Shown here: piece by piece, positions 1 through 7,329 of the stretch
Position numbering within the stretch: position 1 is the first letter of the stretch
How the letters are laid out: each line of letters starts with the position of its first letter
Source of the DNA: an uncultured bacterium
Lineage (GTDB): Bacteria; Planctomycetota; UBA1135; UBA2386
DNA: 9,112 nt
NCBI GenBank assembly: GCA_938003515.1
Contig: CALKYL010000090.1
Span: 1-9,112 of the forward strand
Direction of reading: 5' to 3'
Notes under the pieces: model-generated
The model's input: the letters and a program-made list of their open reading frames with translations, nothing else
What the model was told of the DNA's origin: nothing
The model's database searches: none
Made by a program: the position numbers and the translations under genes

Positions 1-158
1 GACCGCGCGAGCTCGCTCCTTGCGAGGCCGTAGCCCACGATGATGACGTGATCGTGAAGCGTTTCCCGCTCGTCCGGGCACTCTTCGGCAATCTTGACGT
101 CGATGAGACTCGAGAGTCCGGGGAGACGACCGACGCGGGCAGCGGACGACGTCGTCAC
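1..158 (-). CDS. TrkA-N (RCK) domain segment related to CPA2 cation:proton antiporters, 3' end outside window
   Basis: From a GTG at 158 an open frame of 52 codons runs off the window edge. It reads from GRLPGLSSLIDVKIAEEC to HDHVIIVGYGLARSELAR. The second part is the start of a Rossmann nucleotide-binding fold (beta strand, then GYG) as seen in TrkA-N domains. The preceding linker resembles the one joining the membrane part of KefB/YbaL-type CPA2 antiporters to this domain. The membrane part itself (usually about 380 residues) cannot be present upstream, because that DNA encodes the PDZ protein in another frame. The third glycine of the usual GxGxxG is Arg (GYGLAR). It could be a stand-alone RCK subunit, a truncated antiporter remnant, or a misjoined assembly. 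GTG is the only start I can propose, and GAGGGG lies too close to it for a normal ribosome binding site. Confidence 0.5.
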   Translation of the reverse strand, partial: MTTSSAARVGRLPGLSSLIDVKIAEECPDERETLHDHVIIVGYGLARSELAR

Positions 159-171
159 GCCCCTCGCCCGC

Positions 172-1446
172 CTACTGGTCCGGCGCCTGGTAGACGCGCT
201 CGACGACCTGGCCGTTCGAGAGCCACTTGGTCGTGAACGTGCGCACGCCCCGGTTGTAGTCCTTCTTGACCTGGCTGATCGCCTGGGCCTTGGACTCGAC
301 CTTGCGGCTGTTGATCTCGAGCAGCACGTCGCCGGTCGCGACGCCGAAGCGGGTCGCCAGCTCGGGCTGCACGCTGCGCACCGACAGCCCGCGCAGATCG
401 CTCTTCGAGCTGACGTAGGTGTCGCCGTAGACGTTGTTGAAGAACTCGTCGGCGTTCTCGCGGAAGCGCCGCTCGTCCTTGCGGCCGATGTGGAACTGGT
501 TGCCGAAGCGGGTGGTCTCCTCGACCTCGCGCCACGGGTCGGCCCGCGCCGCGACCGGGCCGCTCGCGCCGCCCATGCGCTCGCCCTCGCGCCCCTGGAG
601 CCGGCGCAGCTCCTGGAGCACGTCCTGGCTCAGGTTCATCGTCGTCTTGAGCAGCTCCTCCTCCTGCGGCTCCGGCGCCGGCTCGCCCTCCTTCGGCGGC
701 GGCAGCTCCCGCACGAAGAACGCCGACTGCGCGTCGGCGGCGACCCGCACCAGCCGGATGTGCTCGTACTGCGGCCAGAGCCGCGACGTGCGGCGCGGAT
801 CCTCGTCGTCGGCGAGCCAGATCTTCTGCAGGATCTCGCGGCCGGTCAGCGACGTCGGCAGCGCGGACGGCGGGGACGGGCTGATGCCGCGGTTGTCCGC
901 CTCCGAGCCGCGCGTGAGCCGCGCGGGACGCGGCGGCGCGGTCACGTCGCGTGGGCCGGCTGGAACGCCGCCGGGGGTCGGGGGCGTGTTCTCTCGGATC
1001 CACCACTCGGGCGGTTCGACGGCCGCGCCCTGCTTGTAGCGCACGATCACGTGCGTGTTCGGCCCCGTGCCGCCGTCCTTGCCGTCGTAGACGAGCGACA
1101 CCAGCTCGATGACGTCCTCGAGCGGGGTGCGATCGATGCGGCGCTGCTCCTCGACCCGCGGGTCGACCCGGGGCGCGGCCTCCTCCACCTTCGGCAGCGT
1201 GCCGATCAGGTTGACCTGCTTGAGCTGCGACCACCACCCGGCGTCGCCGTAGGCCCACTCCGTCGAGACCGGCCCCTTGTTCTTGCCCTGCGCGAGCAGC
1301 TTGACCCCGTCGTCGCGGCCGCGCAGCGACGCGGCGTTGCGCGACTCGATCTTCCAGAGCGGCAGCGACTCGTAGACCGTCCAGCCCGCCCAGCCGAACA
1401 GGCCGAGCGCCGTGACGTAGAGCAGGAACGGAAGCGGCAGTCTCAT
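172..1446 (-). CDS. Membrane-anchored protein with C-terminal PDZ domain, GspC-like (424 aa)
   Basis: The predicted layout is a short cytoplasmic start (MRLPLP), a single hydrophobic segment at about residues 5-24 (FLLYVTALGLFGWAGW), a long, mostly polar extracytoplasmic part with proline-rich linkers (about 145-198 and 248-260), and a PDZ fold at about 350-424. The PDZ part contains LRGLSVRSVQPELATRFGVA followed by TGDVLLEINSRKVESKAQ, typical of the carboxylate-binding and helix regions. The segment DVIELVSLVYDGK then THVIVRYKQG (111-140) looks like a beta-rich domain. This order resembles GspC/PulC, the inner-membrane connector of type II secretion, but no other gsp genes are visible, and the cysteine-free sequence could equally be a different PDZ scaffold. 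There is no protease domain. The ATG has no Shine-Dalgarno. The gene follows rpsG after 293 bp of repeats and ends 13 bp before the next reading frame. Confidence 0.82.
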   Translation of the reverse strand: MRLPLPFLLYVTALGLFGWAGWTVYESLPLWKIESRNAASLRGRDDGVKLLAQGKNKGPVSTEWAYGDAGWWSQLKQVNLIGTLPKVEEAAPRVDPRVEEQRRIDRTPLEDVIELVSLVYDGKDGGTGPNTHVIVRYKQGAAVEPPEWWIRENTPPTPGGVPAGPRDVTAPPRPARLTRGSEADNRGISPSPPSALPTSLTGREILQKIWLADDEDPRRTSRLWPQYEHIRLVRVAADAQSAFFVRELPPPKEGEPAPEPQEEELLKTTMNLSQDVLQELRRLQGREGERMGGASGPVAARADPWREVEETTRFGNQFHIGRKDERRFRENADEFFNNVYGDTYVSSKSDLRGLSVRSVQPELATRFGVATGDVLLEINSRKVESKAQAISQVKKDYNRGVRTFTTKWLSNGQVVERVYQAPDQ

Positions 1447-1458
1447 CGGCGGTTCGGG

Positions 1459-1487
1459 AGGTTAGCGCATGCGGGCCGCGCCGGGAA
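1459..1487 (-). promoter_or_regulatory. Weak promoter candidate for the PDZ gene
   Basis: The minus strand shows TTCCCG, a 17-base gap, and TAACCT ending 12 bases before the ATG at 1446. If used, the transcript would be nearly leaderless. That fits the absence of a Shine-Dalgarno motif in front of this gene, but the hexamer matches are poor. Confidence 0.2.
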
Positions 1488-1623
1488 CCGCGACGGCCGG
1501 GCGATCCGACGGCCGGGGCGTTCCGCTATTCCCCCACCGGGGCGGGCCGGGCGACCGCGCGGGCCGGCAGCTCCGCGCATCGGCGAAGGGCCGCCGTCCG
1601 CCGGACCGCCGCCAGGGGTCCGC

Positions 1624-1680
1624 TGGCGCGGGGGATATTGGCGCGGGGGATGTTGCCGCGGGCTACGTCGCCGCGCGCAG
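1624..1680. repeat. 15-bp tandem repeat next to the 18-bp array
   Basis: The plus-strand units are TGGCGCGGGGGATAT (1624-1638), TGGCGCGGGGGATGT (1639-1653), TGCCGCGGGCTACGT (1654-1668) and a partial CGCCGCGCGCAG (1669-1680). The first two differ at one base. This array directly abuts the decayed end of the 18-bp array but has a different unit length and sequence. Confidence 0.8.
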
Positions 1681-1685
1681 GGCCC

Positions 1686-1757
1686 TCACCAGACGAAGGG
1701 CCCTTACCAGGCGAAGGGCCCTTACCAGGCGAAGTGCCGTTACCAGGCGAAGTGGCT
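1686..1757 (-). repeat. 18-bp tandem repeat spanning the rpsG stop codon
   Basis: On the coding strand the units are AGCCACTTCGCCTGGTAA (1757-1740, the end of rpsG), CGGCACTTCGCCTGGTAA (1739-1722), GGGCCCTTCGCCTGGTAA (1721-1704) and GGGCCCTTCGTCTGGTGA (1703-1686), followed by a decayed unit starting GGGCCC. Each unit is a multiple of three and ends in a stop in the rpsG frame: TAA, TAA, TAA, TGA. Divergence grows stepwise away from the gene, with about two changes per step. Two perfect AAGGGCCCTT palindromes lie at 1696-1705 and 1714-1723. Confidence 0.92.
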
Positions 1758-2213
1758 GTAGGCGCTGTTGGCCTCGGCCATCTTGTGCACGTTTTCCTTC
1801 TTCGTCACCGCGGCGCCCTGGTTGTTGAACGCGTCGAACAGCTCCTCGGCCAGGGACTTCGCCATCGGCTTGCCGCGCTTGGCGCGCGCCGCCTCGATCA
1901 GCCACCGGATCGCGAGGCTCTGCTGCCGGCGCTTGTTGACCTCGCGCGGCACCTGGTAGGTCGCGCCGCCGACGCGCTTGCTGCGCACCTCGACGCGCGG
2001 CTTGATGTTCTCGATCGCCTTCGTGAACACGTCGACCGGCTCGGCGCCTTCCGACTTCGCCACGACGGTGTCGAGCGCCTCGTAGAAGAGCCGCTGGGCC
2101 GTGGTCTTCTTCCCCTCCAGCATGATCTTGTTGATGATCTTGCTGGCGAGCTTGCTGCCGTAGCGGGGGTCGCCGTTCAGGTAGACTTCGGTGGACTTGT
2201 AGGAACGGGGCAT
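1740..2213 (-). CDS. rpsG: 30S ribosomal protein S7 (157 aa)
   Basis: S7 nucleates assembly of the 30S head by binding 16S rRNA and lines the E site. The length of 157 residues is typical. Family landmarks are the start MPRSYKSTEVYLNGDPRYGS, the stretch LEGKKTTAQRLFYEAL (32-47), the central RVEVRSKRVGGATYQVPREV, then LAIRWLIEAAR, and the C-terminal KKENVHKMAEANSAYSHFAW, matching the usual ending in an aromatic residue and Trp. The 24 bases before the ATG contain no Shine-Dalgarno motif. The last six codons, including TAA, form the first unit of an 18-bp tandem repeat that continues beyond the gene. Because the HFAW ending aligns with the normal HYRW type of end, the protein itself seems intact. 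fusA and tuf, which commonly follow, are absent. Confidence 0.99.
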   Translation of the reverse strand: MPRSYKSTEVYLNGDPRYGSKLASKIINKIMLEGKKTTAQRLFYEALDTVVAKSEGAEPVDVFTKAIENIKPRVEVRSKRVGGATYQVPREVNKRRQQSLAIRWLIEAARAKRGKPMAKSLAEELFDAFNNQGAAVTKKENVHKMAEANSAYSHFAW

Positions 2214-2302
2214 CGCGGTCGGGAAGGCGGGAGTCGGAAGTCGGGCGGTCGGGAGTCGGGCTCAGGACGGGGACGATCGGCGGCGCGGCGCGGTGCGGTC
2301 GC
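2214..2302. repeat. Degenerate CCCGACT repeats / plus-strand G-tracts between rpsL and rpsG
   Basis: Between about 2221 and 2262 the coding strand repeats CCCGACT-like units (CCCGACT, CCCGACCG, CCCGACT, TCCGACT, CCCG). The complementary plus strand has six runs of three or more G, at 2221, 2229, 2243, 2251, 2258 and 2269. The last four are separated by 5, 4 and 8 bases, a plausible G-quadruplex on the template strand. The rest of the spacer shows nothing else. Confidence 0.55.
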
Positions 2303-2680
<378 letters not shown>

Positions 2681-2712
2681 TGCGGGTGACGGCGCGGTCC
2701 GTGGTGCTCGCT

Positions 2713-2752
2713 CCGGCTCGCCGCGGCCGCGCTGCGGCGCGGCTCCGGCCGG
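2713..2752 (-). promoter_or_regulatory. Structured leader in front of rpsL
   Basis: On the coding strand, GCCGCGC, the loop CGCA and GCGCGGC form a perfect 7-bp stem (2743-2726). An outer pair, CCGGC (2752-2748) with GCCGG (2717-2713), can close a larger structure. It lies 33 bases before the rpsL start. Ribosomal-protein operons are often controlled by a product binding its own mRNA, so this is a candidate site. No similarity to a known S7 or S12 target was established. Confidence 0.4.
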
Positions 2753-2767
2753 GATCGAGGGCGGGAG

Positions 2768-2795
2768 ACGATACGGGAAGGCGGAGCGAATGCAA
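2768..2795 (-). promoter_or_regulatory. Candidate housekeeping-type promoter for rpsL-rpsG
   Basis: On the minus strand, TTGCAT (2795-2790) and TATCGT (2773-2768) are separated by 16 bases. They match the sigma-70 consensus at 3 of 6 and 4 of 6 positions. The site is one of the few AT-richer patches in this spacer. It would give a start near 2761 and a leader of about 80 bases before the rpsL ATG. The match is modest. Confidence 0.35.
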
Positions 2796-2827
2796 CGGGT
2801 CTACGGCCGCGTTCGCGCCCCTGCCGA

Positions 2828-2844
2828 GGCCGCGGCCGGCGGCC
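2828..2844 (-). other. GC-rich hairpin between the repeat array and the rpsL promoter
   Basis: GGCCGC and GCGGCC (2828-2833 and 2839-2844) can form a 6-bp stem with a 5-base loop. It lies just upstream of the candidate rpsL promoter and could help end rpoBC transcription. No U-tract follows, so a classical intrinsic terminator is not supported. Confidence 0.3.
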
Positions 2845-2856
2845 CCGACGGCCAAC

Positions 2857-2932
2857 GGGCCCGTCGTGCAAGGACCCGTCGTGCAGGGGCCCGGTCGTGC
2901 AGGGGCCCTTCGTGCAAGGACCCGGTCGTGCG
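2857..2932. repeat. 15-16-bp tandem repeat, five units, rpoC-rpsL spacer
   Basis: The plus-strand units are GGGCCCGTCGTGCAA (2857-2871), GGACCCGTCGTGCAG (2872-2886), GGGCCCGGTCGTGCAG (2887-2902), GGGCCCTTCGTGCAA (2903-2917) and GGACCCGGTCGTGCG (2918-2932). Each has a GGRCCC core, palindromic in three of the units, followed by a near-constant CGTGCA. There are no spacers between units, so it is a tandem array and not CRISPR. Copies of GGGCCC could pair with each other in RNA or in single-stranded DNA. Confidence 0.85.
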
Positions 2933-2954
2933 GGACGGCCCGCGGCCGGCCGGC

Positions 2955-3015
2955 GAGCCGAGCCCCGTGAGCCGAAGCCCCGCGAGCCGGGTCCCCAGGA
3001 GCCGGGTCCCCCGCC
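2955..3015. repeat. 15-bp imperfect tandem repeat after rpoC
   Basis: Four head-to-tail units on the plus strand begin with GAGCCG: GAGCCGAGCCCCGT (2955-2968), GAGCCGAAGCCCCGC (2969-2983), GAGCCGGGTCCCCAG (2984-2998) and GAGCCGGGTCCCCCGCC (2999-3015). The two units nearest rpoC are the most alike. One frame would read Glu-Pro-x-Pro-x pentapeptides, but I see no real gene using it. Confidence 0.75.
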
Positions 3016-3028
3016 GCGCTCCGGAAAC

Positions 3029-6000
3029 TCAGGTCTTCTCGGCCTCGCGGCTCGCCGTGGTCGGCGCGTCGTCGATGCCCTCGAGCCGGATGACCGGCCC
3101 GCCCTGGTCGAGGAAGCCCTGGCGGCTCATGCGGCCGATCTCCTCGGCGGCGGCCTGCAGGTCGACGTTCTTGCGCACGCGGGTCTTCTGGTAGTTCCGG
3201 AAGCCGGTGCCGGTCGGCACGAGGTGGCCCAGGATCACGTTCTCCTTGAGGCCGACGAGCTCGTCGCGCTTGCCCGCCAGCGCCGCCTCGGTCAGCACCT
3301 TGGTCGTCTCCTGGAACGACGCGGCGCTGATGAACGAGTCGGACTGCAGCGAGGCCTTGGTGATGCCGAGCAGGAGCGGCGAGGCCGTCGCCGGCTTCTT
3401 GCGCTGCTGGCGCAGCTCGTGGTTCGCCTCGCGGAAGCGGAACTTGTCGACGACGGCGCCGGGCAGGAACTCGCTGTCGCCCGGATCCTCGACCTGCACC
3501 TTGCGCATCATCTGCGCGAGGATGATCTCGATGTGCTTGTCGTCGATGTGCACGCCCTGCGCGCGGTAGACGGTCTGCACCTCGCGCAACAGGTAGTTCT
3601 GCACCGACTTCTCGCCCTGGATCGCGAGCATGTCGTGCGGGACCAGCGGGCCGTCGACGAGCGGCTCGCCCGCCTTGACGTGGTGGCCGCGGTGCTCGCG
3701 CAGGTTCTTGCCCTGCGGCACGAGGTGCTCGCGCTCGAGTCCGCCCTCGCCCTTGACCAGGATCGTGCGCTTGCCGCGCCGCTTGTCGCCGAGCTCGACC
3801 ATGCCGTCGATCTCGGAGAGCACCGCCGGGTCCTTCGGACGCCGCGCCTCGAACAGCTCGGTGACGCGCGGCAGACCGCCGGTGATGTCCTGGGTGCCCT
3901 GGATCTCGCGCGGCGTCTTCGCCAGCATCGTGCCGGCGACGACCCGCTGGCCGATGTCGACCTCGATGTAGGCCTTCTCGGGCACGGGCGTGATCGCGAG
4001 GCGGTTGCCCTTGTCGTCCTCGATGATCAGGTGCGGGTGCAGATCGCCCTTGTGCTCGATCATCACCTTGCGCTGCACCTTCGTCTCCGCGTCGCGCTCG
4101 GTGCGGAACGTCTTGCCCTCGAGGATGTCCTCGTAGCGCACGATGCCGCCCACCTCGGCGAGGATCGGGTTGTGGTGCGGGTCCCACGAGCAGAGCACCT
4201 GGTGCTCCTTGATCTCGTCGCCCTCCTTGACGTGCACCAACGCACCCAGCGGCACCGCGTGACGCTCGAGCTCGCGGTCCTTCTGGTCGACGACGAGCAG
4301 CTCGCCGCGCCGTTTCAGCGCGATCGTCTGCTTCGTCTTGCCGTCCTCGCCCGTGACCTCGACGGTCTCGAGGTTGGCGAACTGGACCCGGCCCGCGCGC
4401 TTGTTGCGGATCTCGGAGTCCTCGACCTTCTTCGACGCCGTGCCGCCGATGTGGAACGTGCGCATCGTCAGCTGCGTGCCCGGCTCGCCGATCGACTGCG
4501 CGGCGATGATGCCGACCGCGAGCCCCGGCTCGGCCATCGCGCTGCGCGACAGGTCCATGCCGTAGCACTTCGCGCACACGCCGATGCCCGCCTCGCACGT
4601 CAGCGGCGACCGCACGCGGATCGTCTCGCTGGAGACGACGCGCTCGATCTTCTTGGCGATGTCGACCGTGATCAGCTGGTTCTTCTCGACGATGACCTCG
4701 TCGGTCATCGGGTCGACGACCGAGTAGAGGGCGACGCGACCACGCACCGCGTCGACGAACGACACGGCCACCTTGTCACCCTGGTAGACGGTGCCCTTGT
4801 CGACCCCGTTCTCGGTGCCGCAGTCCTCCGTCGACGTGACGACGTTCTGCGCCACGTCGGCGAGCTTGCGGGTGAGGTAGCCCGAGTCCGCGGTCTTCAG
4901 CGCGGTGTCGGCGAGGCCCTTGCGGGCGCCGTGCGTCGACGAGAAGTACTCGAGCACGCGCAGGCCCTCTCGGAAGTTGGCCTTGATCGGCTGCTCGATG
5001 ATCTTGCCCGACGGCTTCGCCATCAGGCCGCGCATGCCCGCGAGCTGGCGGATCTGCTCGACCGAGCCACGCGCCTTGGACATGACCATGCAGAAGATCG
5101 GATTGACGTAGAGCCGGCCGTCGCGCGTGTCGTTGCGCAGCTCGCTCAGCATGTCCTCGCCGATTTGCTCGCGGGCGTGCGTCCACGAGTCGATGACCTT
5201 CAGGTAGCGCTCGCCCTCGGTGATGATGCCGCGCGCGTGGGCCGTGTGGATCTTCTCCACCTCCTTGGCGGTCTTCGCGATGATCGCGTCCTTGGTCGGA
5301 GGCACGACCATGTCGTCCTTGCCGAACGACAGCCCGGCGCGCGTCGCCGCCTTGAAGCCCGTCTCCTTGAGGTTGTCGAGCAGGCGCAGCGTCGCGTCGC
5401 GATCCAGCAGCAGGTGGCAGTCGGCGATGATGTTCGACAGCGCCTTCTTGTCGAGGTCGTGGTTGTAGAACGGCATCCCCTCTTCGAGGATCTCGTTGAA
5501 CATGATGCGACCCGGCGTCGTCTCGACGAGCGTCTTGCCGTCGGTGACGACCGTGTTGCCCTGGTTGCGCACCTCGACGCCCTTCGGGAACTGCACCTTG
5601 ATGCGGGCGTGGATGTGGACCTTCCCGCTCGAGTAGGCCATCCAGACCTCGTCGCGGCTCGCGAAGGTCTTGCCCTCGCCGAGCTCGCCGGGCCGCTGCA
5701 GGCTCATGAAGTAGCAGCCCAGCACGATGTCCTGGTTGGGCGCGATGATCGGCCCGCCGTGCGCCGGCGAGAAGATGTTGTTGATCGAGAGCATCAGCGT
5801 GCACGCCTCGATCTGCGCCTCGAACGACAGCGGCAGGTGCACCGCCATCTGGTCGCCGTCGAAGTCCGCGTTGTAGCCCGAGCACACGAGCGGGTGGATG
5901 CGGATCGCGTTGCCCTCGACGAGCACCGGCTCGAACGCCTGGATGCCGACGCGGTGCAACGTCGGCGCCCGGTTCAGCAGCACGGGGTGGTTCTGGATCA

Positions 6001-7228
6001 CCTCTTCGAGGATGTCCCAGACCTCCTCGTCCTTGCGCTCGAGCATCTTCTTCGCCGACTTGATCGTGTCGGCGTGGCCGAGCTCCTTGAGCCGGCGGAT
6101 GATGAACGGCTGGAACAGCTCGAGCGCGATGATCTTGGGCAGGCCGCACTGGTGCAGCTTGAGGTCGGGACCGACGACGATCACCGAGCGCGCCGAGTAG
6201 TCGACGCGCTTGCCGAGCAGGTTCTCGCGGAAGCGGCCCTGCTTGCCCTTGATCATGTCGGTCAGCGACTTGAGCGGGCGGTTCGACGAACCGAGCACCG
6301 GGCGGCGGCAGCGGTTGTTGTCGAACAGCGCGTCGACCGACTGCTGCAGCATGCGCTTCTCGTTGCGGATGATGACCTCGGGCGCGTTGAGGTCGAGCAG
6401 CTTCTTGAGGCGGTTGTTGCGGTTGATCAGCCGCCGGTAGAGGTCGTTGAGGTCCGACGTGGCGAAGTTGCCGCTGTCGAGCGGCACGAGCGGCCGCAGG
6501 TCCGGCGGGATCACCGGCACCGCGTCGAGGATCATCCACTCGGACTTGTTGCCCGAGTCGCGCAGCATCTCGACGGTCTTCAGCCGCTTGATGATGTCCT
6601 TGATCTTCTGCTTGGACTCGGTGCGCTTGAGGTCCTCGCGCAGCGTCTCGCTCAGCAGGTTGAGGTCGAGGCGGCGCAGCAGCTCGCGCACGGCTTCGGC
6701 GCCCATGCCGGCCTGGAAGGCCATGCCGTACTTCTGGCGCGACTGGCGGTACTCGTCCTCGCTCAGCAGCTGCAGCGTCTTCAGCGGCGTGTCGCCGGCG
6801 TCGATGACAATGTAGTCCTGGAAGTAGATGACCTTCTCGAGGCTCGCGGTCTTGAGCCCGAGCAGCGTGCCGAGGCGCGACGGCATCGCCTTGAAGAACC
6901 AGATGTGCGCGACGGGCGCGGCCAGGTTGATGTGGCCCATGCGCTTCCTGCGCACGCGGCTGTGCGTGATCATCACCCCGCACTTGTCGCAGGTGATGTT
7001 CTTGTGCTTGATGCCCTTGTACTTGCCGCACGAGCACTCCCAGTCCTTCTCCGGACCGAAGATGCGCTCGCAGAACAGGCCGTCGCGCTCGGGCCTGTAG
7101 GTGCGGTAGTTGATCGTCTCCGGCTTCTTGACCTCGCCGAAGGACCAGTCGCGGATGTCCTCGGGCGAGGCCAGCCGGATCGTCACCGAAGCGTAGTCGT
7201 TGATCTTGTCGTAGATGGGTTCGACCAT
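3029..7228 (-). CDS. rpoC: RNA polymerase beta' subunit, complete (1399 aa)
   Basis: This is the beta' subunit, which carries the catalytic magnesium site and binds DNA and RNA. The start [15 protein letters not shown] is preceded by AGGCGG, and the frame upstream of it is only an open shadow over rpoB. Domains in order: N-terminal zinc ribbon with Cys65, Cys67, Cys80 and Cys83; clamp and rudder region with [20 protein letters not shown] (331-350); catalytic NADFDGD (453-459) with Asp455, Asp457 and Asp459; bridge-helix and trigger-loop region around [20 protein letters not shown] (764-783); second zinc site with Cys803, Cys878, Cys885 and Cys888; and a C-terminal part with [14 protein letters not shown] (1330-1343). 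All key residues are present. The length is close to the E. coli protein (about 1407). [13 protein letters not shown] and [10 protein letters not shown] in the N-terminal region resemble Planctomycetota RpoC from memory. A 15-bp repeat array begins 13 bp after the stop. Confidence 0.99.
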   Translation of the reverse strand: MVEPIYDKINDYASVTIRLASPEDIRDWSFGEVKKPETINYRTYRPERDGLFCERIFGPEKDWECSCGKYKGIKHKNITCDKCGVMITHSRVRRKRMGHINLAAPVAHIWFFKAMPSRLGTLLGLKTASLEKVIYFQDYIVIDAGDTPLKTLQLLSEDEYRQSRQKYGMAFQAGMGAEAVRELLRRLDLNLLSETLREDLKRTESKQKIKDIIKRLKTVEMLRDSGNKSEWMILDAVPVIPPDLRPLVPLDSGNFATSDLNDLYRRLINRNNRLKKLLDLNAPEVIIRNEKRMLQQSVDALFDNNRCRRPVLGSSNRPLKSLTDMIKGKQGRFRENLLGKRVDYSARSVIVVGPDLKLHQCGLPKIIALELFQPFIIRRLKELGHADTIKSAKKMLERKDEEVWDILEEVIQNHPVLLNRAPTLHRVGIQAFEPVLVEGNAIRIHPLVCSGYNADFDGDQMAVHLPLSFEAQIEACTLMLSINNIFSPAHGGPIIAPNQDIVLGCYFMSLQRPGELGEGKTFASRDEVWMAYSSGKVHIHARIKVQFPKGVEVRNQGNTVVTDGKTLVETTPGRIMFNEILEEGMPFYNHDLDKKALSNIIADCHLLLDRDATLRLLDNLKETGFKAATRAGLSFGKDDMVVPPTKDAIIAKTAKEVEKIHTAHARGIITEGERYLKVIDSWTHAREQIGEDMLSELRNDTRDGRLYVNPIFCMVMSKARGSVEQIRQLAGMRGLMAKPSGKIIEQPIKANFREGLRVLEYFSSTHGARKGLADTALKTADSGYLTRKLADVAQNVVTSTEDCGTENGVDKGTVYQGDKVAVSFVDAVRGRVALYSVVDPMTDEVIVEKNQLITVDIAKKIERVVSSETIRVRSPLTCEAGIGVCAKCYGMDLSRSAMAEPGLAVGIIAAQSIGEPGTQLTMRTFHIGGTASKKVEDSEIRNKRAGRVQFANLETVEVTGEDGKTKQTIALKRRGELLVVDQKDRELERHAVPLGALVHVKEGDEIKEHQVLCSWDPHHNPILAEVGGIVRYEDILEGKTFRTERDAETKVQRKVMIEHKGDLHPHLIIEDDKGNRLAITPVPEKAYIEVDIGQRVVAGTMLAKTPREIQGTQDITGGLPRVTELFEARRPKDPAVLSEIDGMVELGDKRRGKRTILVKGEGGLEREHLVPQGKNLREHRGHHVKAGEPLVDGPLVPHDMLAIQGEKSVQNYLLREVQTVYRAQGVHIDDKHIEIILAQMMRKVQVEDPGDSEFLPGAVVDKFRFREANHELRQQRKKPATASPLLLGITKASLQSDSFISAASFQETTKVLTEAALAGKRDELVGLKENVILGHLVPTGTGFRNYQKTRVRKNVDLQAAAEEIGRMSRQGFLDQGGPVIRLEGIDDAPTTASREAEKT

Positions 7229-7234
7229 CGGGCG

Positions 7235-7240
7235 CCGCCT
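7235..7240 (-). promoter_or_regulatory. Ribosome binding site of rpoC
   Basis: AGGCGG lies 6 bases before the ATG at 7228 and matches AGGAGG at five of six positions. It supports the chosen start. It is the only recognisable Shine-Dalgarno-like element among the complete genes of the window. Confidence 0.5.
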
Positions 7241-7264
7241 GTTGTGTCTCGGTGCAGGGTGCCC

Positions 7265-7284
7265 CCGCGGGTCGTCACCCGCGG
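7265..7284 (-). other. Perfect stem-loop in the rpoB-rpoC spacer
   Basis: On the coding strand the spacer contains CCGCGGGT, the loop GACG, then ACCCGCGG: a perfect 8-bp stem closed by a 4-base loop, about 45 bases after the rpoB stop and about 36 bases before the rpoC ATG. No T-run follows, so it does not look like an intrinsic terminator. A transcript-processing, pausing or stabilising role is only inference. Confidence 0.6.
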
Positions 7285-7329
7285 AGACGCGTGGAGTGTC
7301 GGTGTGGGTTCGTCGGAGCCGCGCGCGAC

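Larger units (their letters stand above)
1447..1739 (-). other. rpsG-PDZ gene spacer, 293 bp without a gene
   Basis: The half next to rpsG is filled by the 18-bp and 15-bp repeat arrays. The rest (1447-1620) is GC-rich with several short overlapping inverted repeats but no convincing terminator with a U-tract, and I see no coding sequence. A weak promoter candidate lies at its left end. Confidence 0.6.
2681..3028 (-). other. rpoC-rpsL spacer, 348 bp without a gene
   Basis: No credible coding sequence is seen here. In transcription order the spacer holds a 15-bp repeat array just after rpoC (3015-2955), a second 15-16-bp array (2932-2857), a short GC hairpin (2844-2828), a candidate promoter (2795-2768) and a structured leader before rpsL. 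The length and contents suggest that rpsL-rpsG can be transcribed separately from rpoBC. Confidence 0.7.

Noticed and set aside
145..156. 12-bp palindrome GACGACGTCGTC as an operator
   Set aside because: It lies inside the antiporter-like reading frame and can arise from ACG ACG TCG TCC codons. There is no supporting context.
1686..1739. Programmed stop-codon readthrough extending S7
   Set aside because: The downstream units hit a stop every 18 bases, and S7 already has its normal length and ending. Nothing suggests readthrough is used.
94..1761. Plus-strand open frame of 555 codons opposite the PDZ gene
   Set aside because: It is a compositional shadow of the minus-strand gene, and its tail is only the repeat arrays read in frame.
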